Notes: generated from the sequence alone by a model not told the origin. A stretch of DNA of 64,000 bases from an uncultured Candidatus Melainabacteria bacterium (GCA_934718135.1 CAKUZW010000001.1:310001-374000), one strand, 5' to 3'. Shown: positions 9,215 through 18,189, numbered from the stretch's first letter. Program-made: numbers and translations.

Positions 9215-10063
9215 ATGCATTTTAAAACAGAAAAATCCAATGCTCAGGGTTATGGAATTAATAAAAGCAGGTCAGAATTGCCACAAATAAAGGCCAGATT
9301 TGCATTTACTCTTGCGGAAGTTTTAATCACCCTTGGTATAATCGGTGTTGTTGCGGCCATGACTATTCCGACAATGATTGAAAACGCAAGGAATAGAGAG
9401 TTACAAGTCCAGTTGAAAAAAGTGTATTCAGAGTGGAATCAAATCAGCATGCAGTTTATGAATGATCACGAACAATCAATTTCAGATTTTGTTGCTGACG
9501 ATTATTCAAAAAACAAAAATGCAAAAGCTTTTGTATCAGAACTAAACAAATACATAAAAAGTATTACTAAATATTCGGATTGGAATTGGCAAACAAAAGA
9601 TGATAATGATAACATCGTTAGTGTTGATGCCCAACCTTATTTAACTTATAACTTAAAGAGTGCAAAAACTCTAATGCTATGTGATTCAAGTGTCTATGGC
9701 GGTACGAGTATGGATATTGGAGGTAAATATTTTTCATTTGATGATCCACCTAAAAAAGGATTTAACGGACCAAGAGTTTGTGTCGATTTAAACGGTCCTA
9801 ATAAGCCTAATACTTTTGGAATTGATATATTTTCTTTTCTATTTACAACTGACGGACATGTAATTCCGGAAGGGCAATCTCACCCTGATAACGATTTGAA
9901 TAGTGGGGTGGGAACAGGTGGAACTTTAAATGCAGCAAAAGAGGATAATGATTATTGTACTTCAGCAAGAATTACTTGTGCATACTATGCAATTAATGAC
10001 AAAAGCCCAAAAGGCAATGGCACGTACTGGAAAGATTTTATCGGCAGAAAACAGTATAAGTAG
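9215..10063 (+). CDS. Type IV pilin-like / pseudopilin protein (NDKSPKGNG subfamily)
   Basis: 282 residues. A class III prepilin signal is visible: AFTLAE with cleavage expected before Phe31, Glu at +5, then a hydrophobic helix to about residue 53. The body carries GPRVCVDLNG and a GIDIFSFLFTTDGHVIPEG stretch, and ends CAYYAINDKSPKGNGTYWK. The paralogue at 38980 is very similar along its whole length and the one at 14699 more distantly. Such proteins are processed by prepilin peptidase and assembled in type IV pilus or type II secretion-like filaments; no assembly genes lie in this window. TTAGGAG precedes the ATG. The leader is unusually long (30 residues). Confidence 0.85.
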   Translation: MHFKTEKSNAQGYGINKSRSELPQIKARFAFTLAEVLITLGIIGVVAAMTIPTMIENARNRELQVQLKKVYSEWNQISMQFMNDHEQSISDFVADDYSKNKNAKAFVSELNKYIKSITKYSDWNWQTKDDNDNIVSVDAQPYLTYNLKSAKTLMLCDSSVYGGTSMDIGGKYFSFDDPPKKGFNGPRVCVDLNGPNKPNTFGIDIFSFLFTTDGHVIPEGQSHPDNDLNSGVGTGGTLNAAKEDNDYCTSARITCAYYAINDKSPKGNGTYWKDFIGRKQYK

Positions 10064-10123
10064 GGTTTAAATTTCTTGTTATTCAGAATCTATCAATGTT
10101 AATAAAAAGTCTATAAGTCTGTT

Positions 10124-10169
10124 AAATATAAGGTAGGGTGGGCTAACTAGCCCACCCTACCTTATATTT
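10124..10169. terminator. Strong bidirectional terminator between pseudopilin and infB
   Basis: A perfect 21-base stem (AAATATAAGGTAGGGTGGGC plus T) closes around an AACT loop. It separates two convergent genes, and the A/T-rich stem ends provide T-tracts in both directions. The GGGCTA...TAGCCC core recurs inside the 378-bp repeats at about 14660 and 40290. Confidence 0.85.
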
Positions 10170-10185
10170 AATTTATTTGTACTTA

Positions 10186-12702
10186 TTACAAACTCTTTCT
10201 TTCAACTTCTTCTTTTGTTGAAACCTCAATAATATCGCCAACTTGAATGTCATTGAATTTACTGAATGAAATACCACATTCAAAACCTTGAGCAACTTCT
10301 TTTACATCATCTTTGAAACGTTTCAACTGGTCAATTGCACCACGGAAGATTTCTTCTCCATTTCTATAAAGAACGGCATCTTTAGAACGAACAATTTTAC
10401 CCTCTGTAACATAACATCCGGCAATTTTGTTAATCTTACCGATAGTGAATACTTGACGAATTTCAGCTTTACCAAGTTCAACTTCTTTAACTTCCGGTTC
10501 AAGAAGTGATAGAAGAGTTTTTTCTATATCTTCTAACAATTGATAAATGATGTCGTATTTTTTGATTGTTACGCCTTCTCTTTCAGCAGATGCTAGGGCA
10601 TTTCCGTCTTCTTTTACGGTAAAGCCTAAAATCAAAGCGTTGGATGCTGCTGCAAGCATAACATCCGCTTCTGAAATATCACCGACACCAACGTGAATAA
10701 TTTTGGTTGTAATTTCTTTAGATTCAACACCTGCAATGGCTTGTGCTACTGCTTCTGCTGAACCGTGAGTATTTGCTTTGATAATCAAATTCAATTGTGG
10801 AATGTCATCTTCACCCGCAACAGATTCACGTCTGATATGTGCAGGAAGCATGTTTTCTAATCTCTTGTCACGTTCTTTTTCTTTTCTATCAGCAACAATT
10901 GATTTCATTTCTTTTTCGTTTTTAACAACTTCAAAATGATCCCCTGCTTGCGGAACCTCAGACAAACCTAAAATCTCAACCGGAGTTGAAGGTTCTGCTT
11001 TTTGAATTCTTTCACCGCTATCTGATAGCAAAGCTCTTACTCTACCGCATGCTGTTCCTACAACGATACAATTTCCGGCTCTCAATGTTCCATTTTGAAC
11101 CAAAAGTGTTGCTACAGGACCTTTACCTTTATCTAAGTTTGCTTCAATTACAACACCGGATGCTTCTGCTTTAGGATTTGCTTTTAAATCTTGAACATCA
11201 GCTACAAGCAAGATATATTCAAGTAATTCATCAATACCTGTACCTTGAAGAGCTGAAACATTTACAGTGATTGTATCTCCACCCCAAGCTTCAGGAACTA
11301 AACCATGTTCTGTCAATTGTTGAAGAACTCTATCAGGGTTAGCACCAGGTTTATCAATTTTGTTAACTGCAACAATAATCGGAATTTCAGCCGCTTTTGC
11401 GTGGTTAATTGCTTCAATTGTTTGAGGCATTATACCATCATCTGCAGCAACTACCAAAATCGCGATATCAGTAGCTTTCGCACCTCTTGCTCTCATTTCG
11501 GTGAACGCTTCGTGACCAGGGGTATCCAAGAACACAATTTTCTTTTCGTTGTTATCACCTAAATAAACAGTATAAGCACCGATTGATTGGGTAATACCAC
11601 CAACTTCTGATGCTACAATTTTGTGTTTTGAAGCACGAATGCTATCTAACAATGTCGTTTTACCGTGGTCAACGTGTCCCATAATACTGATTACAGGTGC
11701 TCTACGTTTAAGTAATTTTTTATCAACTTCTGTTAAAGCTTTTGCTTGTTCTTCTTTTTCAAGTTCTTGTTCTATATATGCATCCAAGTCTTCTTCAAGA
11801 ACCTCTATGTCATATTCTGCACAAACTTTTTTGATAATATCCACATCAATAAGTTGGTTAACAGTTGCCATAACTCCATTTAGCATTAAAAATTTTACAA
11901 TCTCTGCAGGTGTTTTTTGAATTTTATCTGATAATTCAGAAATCGTCATAGGTTGAGTTACAACAAGTTGTTTTACTTCTTTAACTTCTTCTACCTTTTG
12001 AATTTTCTTTTTGTGGTGTTGAGCTGCAGCTTTTTCTAGTGAAATTCTTTCTTGTTCTTCTTTTTTAGAATTGAAATCTTTTTCTTTCTTTTTACCGTCT
12101 GATTTACGTTTTATCGGTCCTTTGTTTTCGTAAATTTCTTGCGGAATAATACGGCGTTGAAGTGGTTTTTTCCCTGCAAAATCTTTAGACTCTCCATTTT
12201 GAGAAGGTTTTTGAGGTCTATCGCCACGTGGCGGGAATTTTCTTTCTCCGTTTTGAGGTCTTTCGCCTCTTGAAAATTTCTTTTCACCTGTTCTTGTTGG
12301 TCTTTCAGGTCTTTCTGTTTTTTCGCCAACCGGTTTTCTCGGAGCACGTCTTACAATTTCCAAACGACTTACAGGCTTAACAACTTCAACTTTTGGTCTT
12401 ACAACTTTTTCAACTTTAGGAGCTTCTGTTTTGGTTTCAGGCTTTGCGTCCTTTTTTTCTTCCGGTTTAGGAGCTTCAACAGGAGGTTTAGCTTTTTTTA
12501 CAACGAACGCTTTTGGCTTAGTTGTTTTTTTAACGCCACCATTTGCAATAAAATCTTTCAATCTTGCGATTTGATCTTGAGTAACGGTACTTGAATGAGT
12601 TTTGTTTGTAACTCCGATTTTGGCGAACTTTTCAACAACTTCCTTACTCGTAAGTCCAAGTTCTTTCGCTAATTCACTTATTCTAACTGTTTCGTAACTC
12701 AT
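10186..12702 (-). CDS. infB: Translation initiation factor IF-2
   Basis: 838 residues. GTPase that places initiator tRNA on the 30S subunit and drives subunit joining. An IF2_N helical domain occupies residues 1-50. A basic and Lys/Pro-rich linker with RPERP/GERP-type repeats spans about 60-240, and a second IF2_N domain lies at about 250-310. The G domain has GHVDHGKTTLLD near 340, DTPGHEAF near 391 and NKIDKP near 445, followed by the beta-barrel and C-terminal domains. Its start overlaps the end of ylxR by 20 bases, so the two are co-transcribed and likely translationally coupled. Confidence 0.97.
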   Translation of the reverse strand: MSYETVRISELAKELGLTSKEVVEKFAKIGVTNKTHSSTVTQDQIARLKDFIANGGVKKTTKPKAFVVKKAKPPVEAPKPEEKKDAKPETKTEAPKVEKVVRPKVEVVKPVSRLEIVRRAPRKPVGEKTERPERPTRTGEKKFSRGERPQNGERKFPPRGDRPQKPSQNGESKDFAGKKPLQRRIIPQEIYENKGPIKRKSDGKKKEKDFNSKKEEQERISLEKAAAQHHKKKIQKVEEVKEVKQLVVTQPMTISELSDKIQKTPAEIVKFLMLNGVMATVNQLIDVDIIKKVCAEYDIEVLEEDLDAYIEQELEKEEQAKALTEVDKKLLKRRAPVISIMGHVDHGKTTLLDSIRASKHKIVASEVGGITQSIGAYTVYLGDNNEKKIVFLDTPGHEAFTEMRARGAKATDIAILVVAADDGIMPQTIEAINHAKAAEIPIIVAVNKIDKPGANPDRVLQQLTEHGLVPEAWGGDTITVNVSALQGTGIDELLEYILLVADVQDLKANPKAEASGVVIEANLDKGKGPVATLLVQNGTLRAGNCIVVGTACGRVRALLSDSGERIQKAEPSTPVEILGLSEVPQAGDHFEVVKNEKEMKSIVADRKEKERDKRLENMLPAHIRRESVAGEDDIPQLNLIIKANTHGSAEAVAQAIAGVESKEITTKIIHVGVGDISEADVMLAAASNALILGFTVKEDGNALASAEREGVTIKKYDIIYQLLEDIEKTLLSLLEPEVKEVELGKAEIRQVFTIGKINKIAGCYVTEGKIVRSKDAVLYRNGEEIFRGAIDQLKRFKDDVKEVAQGFECGISFSKFNDIQVGDIIEVSTKEEVERKSL

Positions 12703-12937
12703 CTAGTAACTGTCCTTTCAATTCGTTTGGTATAGAGGCTTTCAAGTGTTTTGCCAATTTGTTTTTTTTGAATGCTCCTTCTATACAAGCCTCATTATAG
12801 CAAAGATATGCTGATCTGCCAAATGTTACAGAATTCGGATTGATAATGACTTTGCCGTCTGTGTTTTTTGCTGTGATTTTTATTAGTTCGTTTCGATTTT
12901 TAATTTTCCAACAACTAACACAACGTCTATCTGTCAA
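12683..12937 (-). CDS. ylxR: YlxR/RnpM-family RNA-binding protein
   Basis: 84 residues, typical length. RRCVSCWKIKNRNELIKI and GRSAYLCYNEACIEGAFKKN are YlxR-family signatures; the third and fourth cysteines sit as usual. In other bacteria this family (RnpM in Bacillus) binds RNase P RNA or affects expression. The canonical nusA-ylxR-infB order is altered here: the upstream neighbour is prfA, ten bases away, and nusA is absent. Confidence 0.88.
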   Translation of the reverse strand: MTDRRCVSCWKIKNRNELIKITAKNTDGKVIINPNSVTFGRSAYLCYNEACIEGAFKKNKLAKHLKASIPNELKGQLLDELRNS

Positions 12938-12947
12938 TGATTCGCTC

Positions 12948-14030
12948 CTATTGCTCTTGTGCCAATTTTTCTAACTTCAATTTTTGGTCATATTCTGTTA
13001 ACAAGTCGATTAATTCGTCCAAATCGCCGTCAATAACAGTCCATACATTCAAGTTGTGATTCAATCTGTGGTCTGTCAATCTGCCTTGCGGGAAATTATA
13101 TGTTCGGATACGTTCTGATCTGTCGCCTGAACCAACTTGCGAACGGCGTAAATCCGTGATTTCTTTGGTTTGTTTTTGAACTTCCATATCATAAAGTTTA
13201 GCTTTAAGAATTTCTAAAGCTCTTTCTTTATTTTGAAGTTGAGAACGTTCTTCAGTACAGAAAATCATAATTCCTGTCGGTTTGTGGAAAACTCTGGCTG
13301 CTGTTTCAACTTTGTTTACGTTTTGACCGCCGGCACCACCTGATCTTGCTGTAGTGATTTCAACATCGTTCATATTCAAGTTAACTTCAACATCATCAAC
13401 CTGTGGCATAACTGCAACTGTAGCAGTTGAGGTATGAACTCTGCCTTGAGATTCTGTTGCAGGAACTCTTTGAACTCTGTGAACGCCTGATTCATATTTC
13501 AAACGAGAATAAATGCTATCCCCTTTCATTGAAATAATAACTTCTGAAACCCCACCGGCTTCGCAATCAGTTTTACTTAATATTTGAGTTTGCCAACCCA
13601 TTTTGTCCGCATATCTCAAATACATACGCATCAAATCACCTGCAAAGATGTTAGCTTCATCTCCACCTGCACCACCACGGATTTCAAGCATAATATCTTT
13701 GTCATCCATTGGGTCACGAGGTAGAAGTAAAACCTTCATTTTTTCTTCAAAAATAGGTATCTTTGCTTCGTTTGCTTCTATTTCTGATTTCAAAAATTGA
13801 CGCATTTCTTCATCTTTTTCCTCGTGAAGCATTTGTTTTGCGTCTTCTATAGCTTCTGTTGTTGTTTTCCATTCGTAATATAGATTAACAGTTTCTTCCA
13901 TTGCCTTTCTTTGTTTAGACAAATCACGGAACTTGTTGTAATCCTGAATCACGGCAGGGTCTGACAACGTTTCGCCTAATTCCTTATATTTCTTCTCAAT
14001 TTGAAGAATTTTATCTAACATATCTTTCAT
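12948..14030 (-). CDS. prfA: Peptide chain release factor 1
   Basis: 360 residues, standard RF1 length. Recognises UAA/UAG and triggers peptide release. The GGQ catalytic loop is at about residue 230 (RSGGAGGQNVNKVET), and the PAT tripeptide expected of RF1 is at about 189-191 (RVPATESQGRVH). It heads the prfA-ylxR-infB operon. There is no Shine-Dalgarno sequence before the ATG; instead a -10 element ends six bases upstream, so the mRNA is predicted to be leaderless. Confidence 0.96.
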   Translation of the reverse strand: MKDMLDKILQIEKKYKELGETLSDPAVIQDYNKFRDLSKQRKAMEETVNLYYEWKTTTEAIEDAKQMLHEEKDEEMRQFLKSEIEANEAKIPIFEEKMKVLLLPRDPMDDKDIMLEIRGGAGGDEANIFAGDLMRMYLRYADKMGWQTQILSKTDCEAGGVSEVIISMKGDSIYSRLKYESGVHRVQRVPATESQGRVHTSTATVAVMPQVDDVEVNLNMNDVEITTARSGGAGGQNVNKVETAARVFHKPTGIMIFCTEERSQLQNKERALEILKAKLYDMEVQKQTKEITDLRRSQVGSGDRSERIRTYNFPQGRLTDHRLNHNLNVWTVIDGDLDELIDLLTEYDQKLKLEKLAQEQ

Positions 14031-14036
14031 AATTAG

Positions 14037-14065
14037 ATAATAACAAGAACATGTTTTTTTTACAA
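14037..14065 (-). promoter_or_regulatory. Promoter of prfA, predicted leaderless start
   Basis: On the minus strand TTGTAA (14065-14060), a 17-base spacer ending TGT, and TATTAT (14042-14037) form an extended -10 promoter. Exactly six bases separate the -10 box from the ATG at 14030, placing +1 on or beside the A of the start codon. The -35 box overlaps the last codons and stop of the upstream regulator gene. Confidence 0.6.
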
Positions 14066-14284
14066 ATTTCGTTCTAACTTAATCGAATAACCACAAATTT
14101 TGCAGATTTTTTGAAACTCTTCAAGTTTAAGTGCATTTCTTCGGATTTTACAAGAAAAAGTGCTTTGAGGAATATTATCACCATTTTCTTTTTTCAAATC
14201 TTCCAACAGCATTTTCTGAGTAATATGTCCTTTAGCCATTACAAGACGCATAATTTCATCGTTATTCCATTCCGTAATATCCAT
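14060..14284 (-). CDS. Small Cro/CI-like DNA-binding protein paired with pseudopilin
   Basis: 74 residues. It is clearly related in layout to the 74-residue protein at 38653: both have a helix-turn-helix-like core (here ITQKMLLEDLKKENGDNIPQ, then STFSCKIRRN) and end with a KICGYSIKLE / ILGYRIYID-type strand. It resembles short phage-type regulators. It lies 29 bases upstream of prfA on the same strand and faces a pseudopilin gene, with a 23-base palindrome in between (14330-14352). Regulator function is inferred from fold and position. Confidence 0.7.
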   Translation of the reverse strand: MDITEWNNDEIMRLVMAKGHITQKMLLEDLKKENGDNIPQSTFSCKIRRNALKLEEFQKICKICGYSIKLERNL

Positions 14285-14329
14285 AGAAAAAGTATAAATT
14301 ATTGACTAAATAAATTAAATAATGTATTG

Positions 14330-14352
14330 TAATATTGAATTATTCAATATTA
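14330..14352. promoter_or_regulatory. Perfect palindrome, candidate operator for the 14060 regulator
   Basis: TAATATTGAAT and ATTCAATATTA are perfect 11-base arms around a single T. The site is 46 bases from the regulator ATG and 45 bases before the ATG at 14397, the same layout as the other regulator/pilin pairs. Confidence 0.65.
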
Positions 14353-14396
14353 AATTGATATATTAAATATTGTGTTAAATATGCAAAGGAAAAAGT

Positions 14397-14471
14397 ATGA
14401 AGAAAATTTTTAAGGGAATACGGAAAAAGGAACAAGGAAATAAGTTCGTTATATTTTTTATGTCATTCTGA
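14397..14471 (+). pseudogene. Orphaned original 5' end of a pseudopilin gene
   Basis: AAAGGA, six bases, then ATG opens MKKIFKG and runs straight into the purine-rich dispersed repeat, stopping at TGA after 24 codons. Ribosome site, start and palindrome spacing match the intact pilin loci, so this is probably the ancestral start of the pilin gene now at 14699-15916, cut off by about 690 bases of inserted repeats. Confidence 0.5.
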
Positions 14472-14838
14472 AAGCTTAGAAAATTTGTAAGGAAGTTTGA
14501 GTATAAAATTTTCAAGCTATTCAGAATCTATCAATGTTGATTAAATAGCAAATCAAATGGATAGACCCTGAATCACGCACTTCGCTTTCGCTCGTGCTGT
14601 TCAGGGTGACGTGACGGGTTCCCTCCCCACTGGTGAGGGAGGGTTAGAAAGTAGGTTGGGCTATCTAGCCCAACATTAAAATAAGAAAGGATGTAAAAAT
14701 GGAAGATAACAATAACAATGCGATTGTAGTACAAAGGGACGCAACAACATGTGCCCCCCTTGTGGGTGAACCGAAATCTTTGATTTCGAAGGGGGGTAAA
14801 AATGTGCTGGACTATAATCAAGAACCCTCTCCCGAATT
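14461..14838 (+). repeat. 378-bp dispersed element, copy 1 (inverted partner at 40123-40500)
   Basis: Near-identical reverse complement of 40123-40500, equal in length and with sharp ends (TGTCATTCTG at one end, CCCGAATT at the other). It includes a GTTGGGCTATCTAGCCCAAC hairpin, an AAGAAAGGATG ribosome site and an ATG (14699) beginning MEDNNNNAIVVQRDA, followed by a CCCCCC/GGGGGG inverted repeat around GAAATC. Confidence 0.85.
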
Positions 14839-15916
14839 AGGTAATAGTGAAACTTGTCAGGGATTGTTACGTCGCTTCGTATACAAAAATACAAATAATA
14901 ACGAAATTTCTCCTCACAATGACATGATTATAAAAAATGTAAAGAACTTATTCCCTTATTTCCCTAGTTCCTTGTCCCTTAAGAAGTTAACGGGATTCCG
15001 GATCCTCTCTTGGATTATTGGCGGGTCGGCCGGCTCAACGCAGCCCTCCCCAGGACGAGCTACACTATCGTTTCGCTCTTGCCAAAATCCGCAGTTCGGA
15101 ATGACATTTATTAAACAACCCGCTTTCACATTAGCCGAAGGTGCTACGCACGTAGATTTGCCACCAACAAAGGTGAAGTTTGCTTTCACTTTGGCTGAGG
15201 TATTAATCACCCTTGGCATAATCGGAATAGTGGCGGCTATGACAATTCCGACATTGATGACTCATTTGGCTCACAAAAAATTGCAATCACAATTTGAAAA
15301 AACTTATGCAGATTTGAATATTGCAGCTAGAATGTTTTATGCTCAAGAAGAATGTTCTGTTCACGATGCTGATGCAATATTATATAGCGGTTCTAATGAA
15401 ACAGGAAATAGGAGAAGTGATAAGCTTTTGGAAAAGTTTATGTCCTATTACAAAGGTTATTCTAAAACGACCGGAAGGGTATGGCGGCAGTATGATCAAT
15501 TCCATAATATTACTCAAAAGAATTTAAATGGTACAGCCGTAAACAAATATCCATGTGATGAGAGTTCGGTTGCTATGGATGCGATTGGAAGATTATATGC
15601 TTTTGATGACTCTTCAACAGGATACGGTTATTCTTATGGCCCTAAAATTTGTGTTGACATAAATGGCAATGATAAACCTAACAGATTGGGGTTTGATAGG
15701 TTTGTTTTTGTTTTCACTGAGACCAATTCTGTAGTTCCTTATAGCGGTCGTTATTGGACGGATTTAGGCCCTAATATGACAGATGAAAATGAAATAAAGA
15801 GATATTGCAGTTATGATTTAGATTCAAACAGTCCGGCTCATTCTTGTGCTTATTTTGCTCTAAAAGATATAAGTCCGTCAGGTAATGGTAGTTATTGGAC
15901 TAAGTTTTTAAAATAA
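14699..15916 (+). CDS. Pseudopilin with a repeat-derived N-terminal extension
   Basis: 405 codons from the ATG inside the dispersed repeat, which has its own ribosome site (AAAGGATG). Residues 1-134 translate repeat modules (for example SLISKGGKNVLDYNQE, also found in the 40-kb copy) and are not a natural pilin leader. From Met135 (15101) a 271-residue product of normal size follows: FTLAEGATHVDLPPTKVK, then the real prepilin motif AFTLAEVLITLGIIG, a GPKICVDINGNDKPN stretch, and the end SPSGNGSYWTKF. Whether the long form, the 15101 form or neither is made is open. The original start at 14397 is separated from the body by the repeats. Confidence 0.6.
   Translation: MEDNNNNAIVVQRDATTCAPLVGEPKSLISKGGKNVLDYNQEPSPELGNSETCQGLLRRFVYKNTNNNEISPHNDMIIKNVKNLFPYFPSSLSLKKLTGFRILSWIIGGSAGSTQPSPGRATLSFRSCQNPQFGMTFIKQPAFTLAEGATHVDLPPTKVKFAFTLAEVLITLGIIGIVAAMTIPTLMTHLAHKKLQSQFEKTYADLNIAARMFYAQEECSVHDADAILYSGSNETGNRRSDKLLEKFMSYYKGYSKTTGRVWRQYDQFHNITQKNLNGTAVNKYPCDESSVAMDAIGRLYAFDDSSTGYGYSYGPKICVDINGNDKPNRLGFDRFVFVFTETNSVVPYSGRYWTDLGPNMTDENEIKRYCSYDLDSNSPAHSCAYFALKDISPSGNGSYWTKFLK
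14839..15105 (+). repeat. Further dispersed repeat modules inside the pseudopilin 5' region
   Basis: Continues the modules seen at 39880-39976 (AACTTGTCAGGGATTGTTAC...CTCCTCACAATGACATG). A purine/pyrimidine unit in reverse orientation (CTTATTCCCTTATTTCCC, about 14947-14965) follows, then a GGCGGGTCGGCCGGCTCAA...GCCAAAATCCGCAGTTC module also present at 35408-35482. The last module ends at GAATGACA, which forms the in-frame ATG at 15101. Confidence 0.75.
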
Positions 15917-15924
15917 AAATTTAG

Positions 15925-16263
15925 TTATTTATCTTTCAAATCAACCCATTTTTTTGAGTCAAATCTAAGGTCTGTTAATTTCATTTTTAAAGATTCTACA
16001 TACGGTTTGAATTTTACAAGGAGTTGAGTTTTGCGAAGCATCAATTCTTGAGCTACAGTTGGTGTTTCGCAAGCTATCACCATAATTGAACCTTTAATCA
16101 TTGAGTATGGTCTGGAATGTAGGGCAAATTTTTCTCCGGCAACTTTACTCCAAAATTTGCACAAATTGGCTCGTGTAATTGCTTTTCTGATGGCAGCATT
16201 TTTCATCAGATCTTCAATTATATCGTCTATATACTTAATTTTTACATAGCGAATTTTTTCCAT
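15925..16263 (-). CDS. DUF721 / DciA-like protein
   Basis: 112 residues. The fold pattern FWSKVAGEKFALHSRPYSMI, then GSIMVIACETPTVAQELML and LLVKFKPYVESLKMKLTDLRF matches the DUF721 family. Family members related to DciA help load the replicative helicase in bacteria lacking DnaC or DnaI. It is convergent with the pseudopilin gene (8-base gap) and divergent from nrnA (31-37 bases). No strong ribosome site is seen. The family call is confident, the helicase-loading role is inferred. Confidence 0.75.
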   Translation of the reverse strand: MEKIRYVKIKYIDDIIEDLMKNAAIRKAITRANLCKFWSKVAGEKFALHSRPYSMIKGSIMVIACETPTVAQELMLRKTQLLVKFKPYVESLKMKLTDLRFDSKKWVDLKDK

Positions 16264-16265
16264 AT

Positions 16266-16294
16266 TTGGTATCCGAAGTTTTTTGTGCTAAAAT
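16266..16294 (+). promoter_or_regulatory. Promoter of nrnA, predicted leaderless start
   Basis: TTGGTA (16266-16271), a 17-base spacer ending TGC, and TAAAAT (16289-16294). Six bases later lies the ATG at 16301, so +1 would fall on that ATG; the ATG at 16295 would lie before the transcript start. Confidence 0.5.
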
Positions 16295-16300
16295 ATGGCA

Positions 16301-17272
16301 ATGACCATTGAACAAATTGATATTAACATAAAAAATTCTAAAAATATATTATTGGTATCACATATAAATCCGGACGGTGACACATTGGGTTCAATGTGTG
16401 GGTTGTATTCTTTAATAAAAGAAAATTACAAAAAGAAGTGTGATATGGTAGCAGTTTCCAAAATTCCGTCAACATATAATTTTTTGCCAAATATTAATAG
16501 TGTCAAAGATATTTCGGAATATGATTTATCTAGAGAGTATGATTTGGTGATAAATCTTGATGTTGCAGCTATTGATAGATGTGGAGATGCCCAAATTCTT
16601 TTTGGCAGGGCAAAAAACACAATCAATATTGATCACCACGAAACAAACATCGGTTATGCAAAAATAAATTATATTGAACCTTTTGCATCTGCTACCGCTG
16701 AAACTATTGTTGGACTTGCGAAAGATTTAAATTGGCAAATAAATAAAGATAGTGCACTTTGTCTTTATACAGGAATTGTAACAGATACGGGCTGCTTCAA
16801 GTTTTCTAACACCACAAAACGCACAATGGAATTTGCAGGGTATTTGTTATCATTTGATGTTAATCCTTCTGAAATTTATCAAAAATGTTATGAATCTAAT
16901 TCTAAAGATATGGTATTATTCCAAAGTTATAGTGTAAACAAGGCTCAATTTGTGAACGATGATAAAATTGCATATACTATAGTTTATAAGAAGGATTTAG
17001 AAAAATTTAACTATAACGGTGAAGATTTTACAGACGGGTTGACAGAAAAATTAAGGGCAATCAAAACAACAGAAATTGCTTTTGTTGTTAAAGAGCTAAA
17101 CTCAACAACATCAAAGCTTTCAATGCGAAGCAAATCTAAAGATATCGCAAAAGTTTGTTCATCTTTTGGTGGCGGGGGGCACAAATTGGCAGCAGGAGCT
17201 GTAATTAAGGCTAATCCTCAACATGCGGTAAAGCTTATTCTTGAAGAAATTAAGAAACAAAAATTATGCTAA
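16301..17272 (+). CDS. nrnA: DHH/DHHA1 phosphoesterase, NrnA-like nanoRNase / pAp phosphatase
   Basis: 323 residues from the ATG at 16301 (two more if 16295 is used). The DHH domain holds SHINPDGDTLGS near residue 20 and NIDHHETNIGY near 109; the DHHA1 domain ends with FGGGGHKLAAGAVI. These are the metal- and substrate-binding motifs of NrnA, which degrades 2-5 nt RNAs and dephosphorylates 3'-phosphoadenosine 5'-phosphate. The length fits NrnA and not the larger RecJ. The stop overlaps the next gene by seven bases, so the two are co-transcribed. The start was chosen because the -10 box touches 16295. Confidence 0.88.
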   Translation: MTIEQIDINIKNSKNILLVSHINPDGDTLGSMCGLYSLIKENYKKKCDMVAVSKIPSTYNFLPNINSVKDISEYDLSREYDLVINLDVAAIDRCGDAQILFGRAKNTINIDHHETNIGYAKINYIEPFASATAETIVGLAKDLNWQINKDSALCLYTGIVTDTGCFKFSNTTKRTMEFAGYLLSFDVNPSEIYQKCYESNSKDMVLFQSYSVNKAQFVNDDKIAYTIVYKKDLEKFNYNGEDFTDGLTEKLRAIKTTEIAFVVKELNSTTSKLSMRSKSKDIAKVCSSFGGGGHKLAAGAVIKANPQHAVKLILEEIKKQKLC

Positions 17273-18189
17273 AAAAACTATTAAAACATAAATCAATAAG
17301 AGTTTTAGTAAGACTTATAAAATCCATTATTAAAAATGATTTTTACGGAATGGCGGCAGAAATGGGTTTTATGCTTGTTGTCGGAATTTTTCCGTTTATG
17401 TTATTTTTGATGGCAATTTTTGGTTGGATGGGCAACCGTTCTTATCTTGATTCAATTTTAAGAGTTTTATCAAATATTATGCCAACTCAAGCAATGAATT
17501 TGTTAAAATCTGTTTTGGAAGAAACAATGATTTTCAACCACGGAACACTGCTTGCAATTATCGGTATTACCACTACAATCGTACTTTCCACAAACGGGGT
17601 TGCCGTTGTATTAAAAGGGTTAAACAGGGCTTATAAAGTTGAGGAAACCAGAAATTTTGTTTATACAAGGGTACTTTCTTTTTTAATGGTTTTTGTCAAT
17701 GTTTTGGTTATGTTTTTGACGATTAATATAATTATCTTCGGAAAAGTAATAATTATGTTTTTGGTTACTCATTTTGGAATGTCAACAGGTGTTGCAATTA
17801 CAATACTGACTTTGCGTTGGCCGGTTGCATTTTTGGCATTATATTTAATGGCATTTTTAAGTTATTACATTTTGCCGGACTTAAGAGGAAAAGACTCTTT
17901 CAAAAGAAAAAGTGCACTTCCCGGAACCGTATTTTTTACAACATTTTGGTTAGTTGGTTCTTGGGGATTTTCAATATATGTAAATAATTTGAGTACATAT
18001 AACCTTGTATATGGTACAATTGGGGCATTTTTCATCTTGATGATTTGGCTTTACTATACCTCAATTCTTCTTTTGATTGGTGGAGAAATAAATTCGCAAG
18101 TATACAACAGGCTAGAACATGAATCTAACGAGCTTAAAGAAGAAATTCAAGAATTACGCCGAATAAATAATTTGAAGCATAGGGGTTAA
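17266..18189 (+). CDS. YihY/BrkB-family integral membrane protein
   Basis: 307 residues with about six hydrophobic segments (roughly 30-55, 80-105, 135-160, 175-200, 215-235 and 245-270). The family signature is visible as FYGMAAEMGFMLVVGIFPF near 27-45 and as YGTIGAFFILMIWLYYTS near the last membrane segment. The C-terminal tail is charged and coiled-coil-like. These proteins were once called ribonuclease BN, wrongly; their role is unknown. It overlaps nrnA and is followed by the dispersed purine-rich repeat. Confidence 0.85.
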   Translation: MLKKLLKHKSIRVLVRLIKSIIKNDFYGMAAEMGFMLVVGIFPFMLFLMAIFGWMGNRSYLDSILRVLSNIMPTQAMNLLKSVLEETMIFNHGTLLAIIGITTTIVLSTNGVAVVLKGLNRAYKVEETRNFVYTRVLSFLMVFVNVLVMFLTINIIIFGKVIIMFLVTHFGMSTGVAITILTLRWPVAFLALYLMAFLSYYILPDLRGKDSFKRKSALPGTVFFTTFWLVGSWGFSIYVNNLSTYNLVYGTIGAFFILMIWLYYTSILLLIGGEINSQVYNRLEHESNELKEEIQELRRINNLKHRG

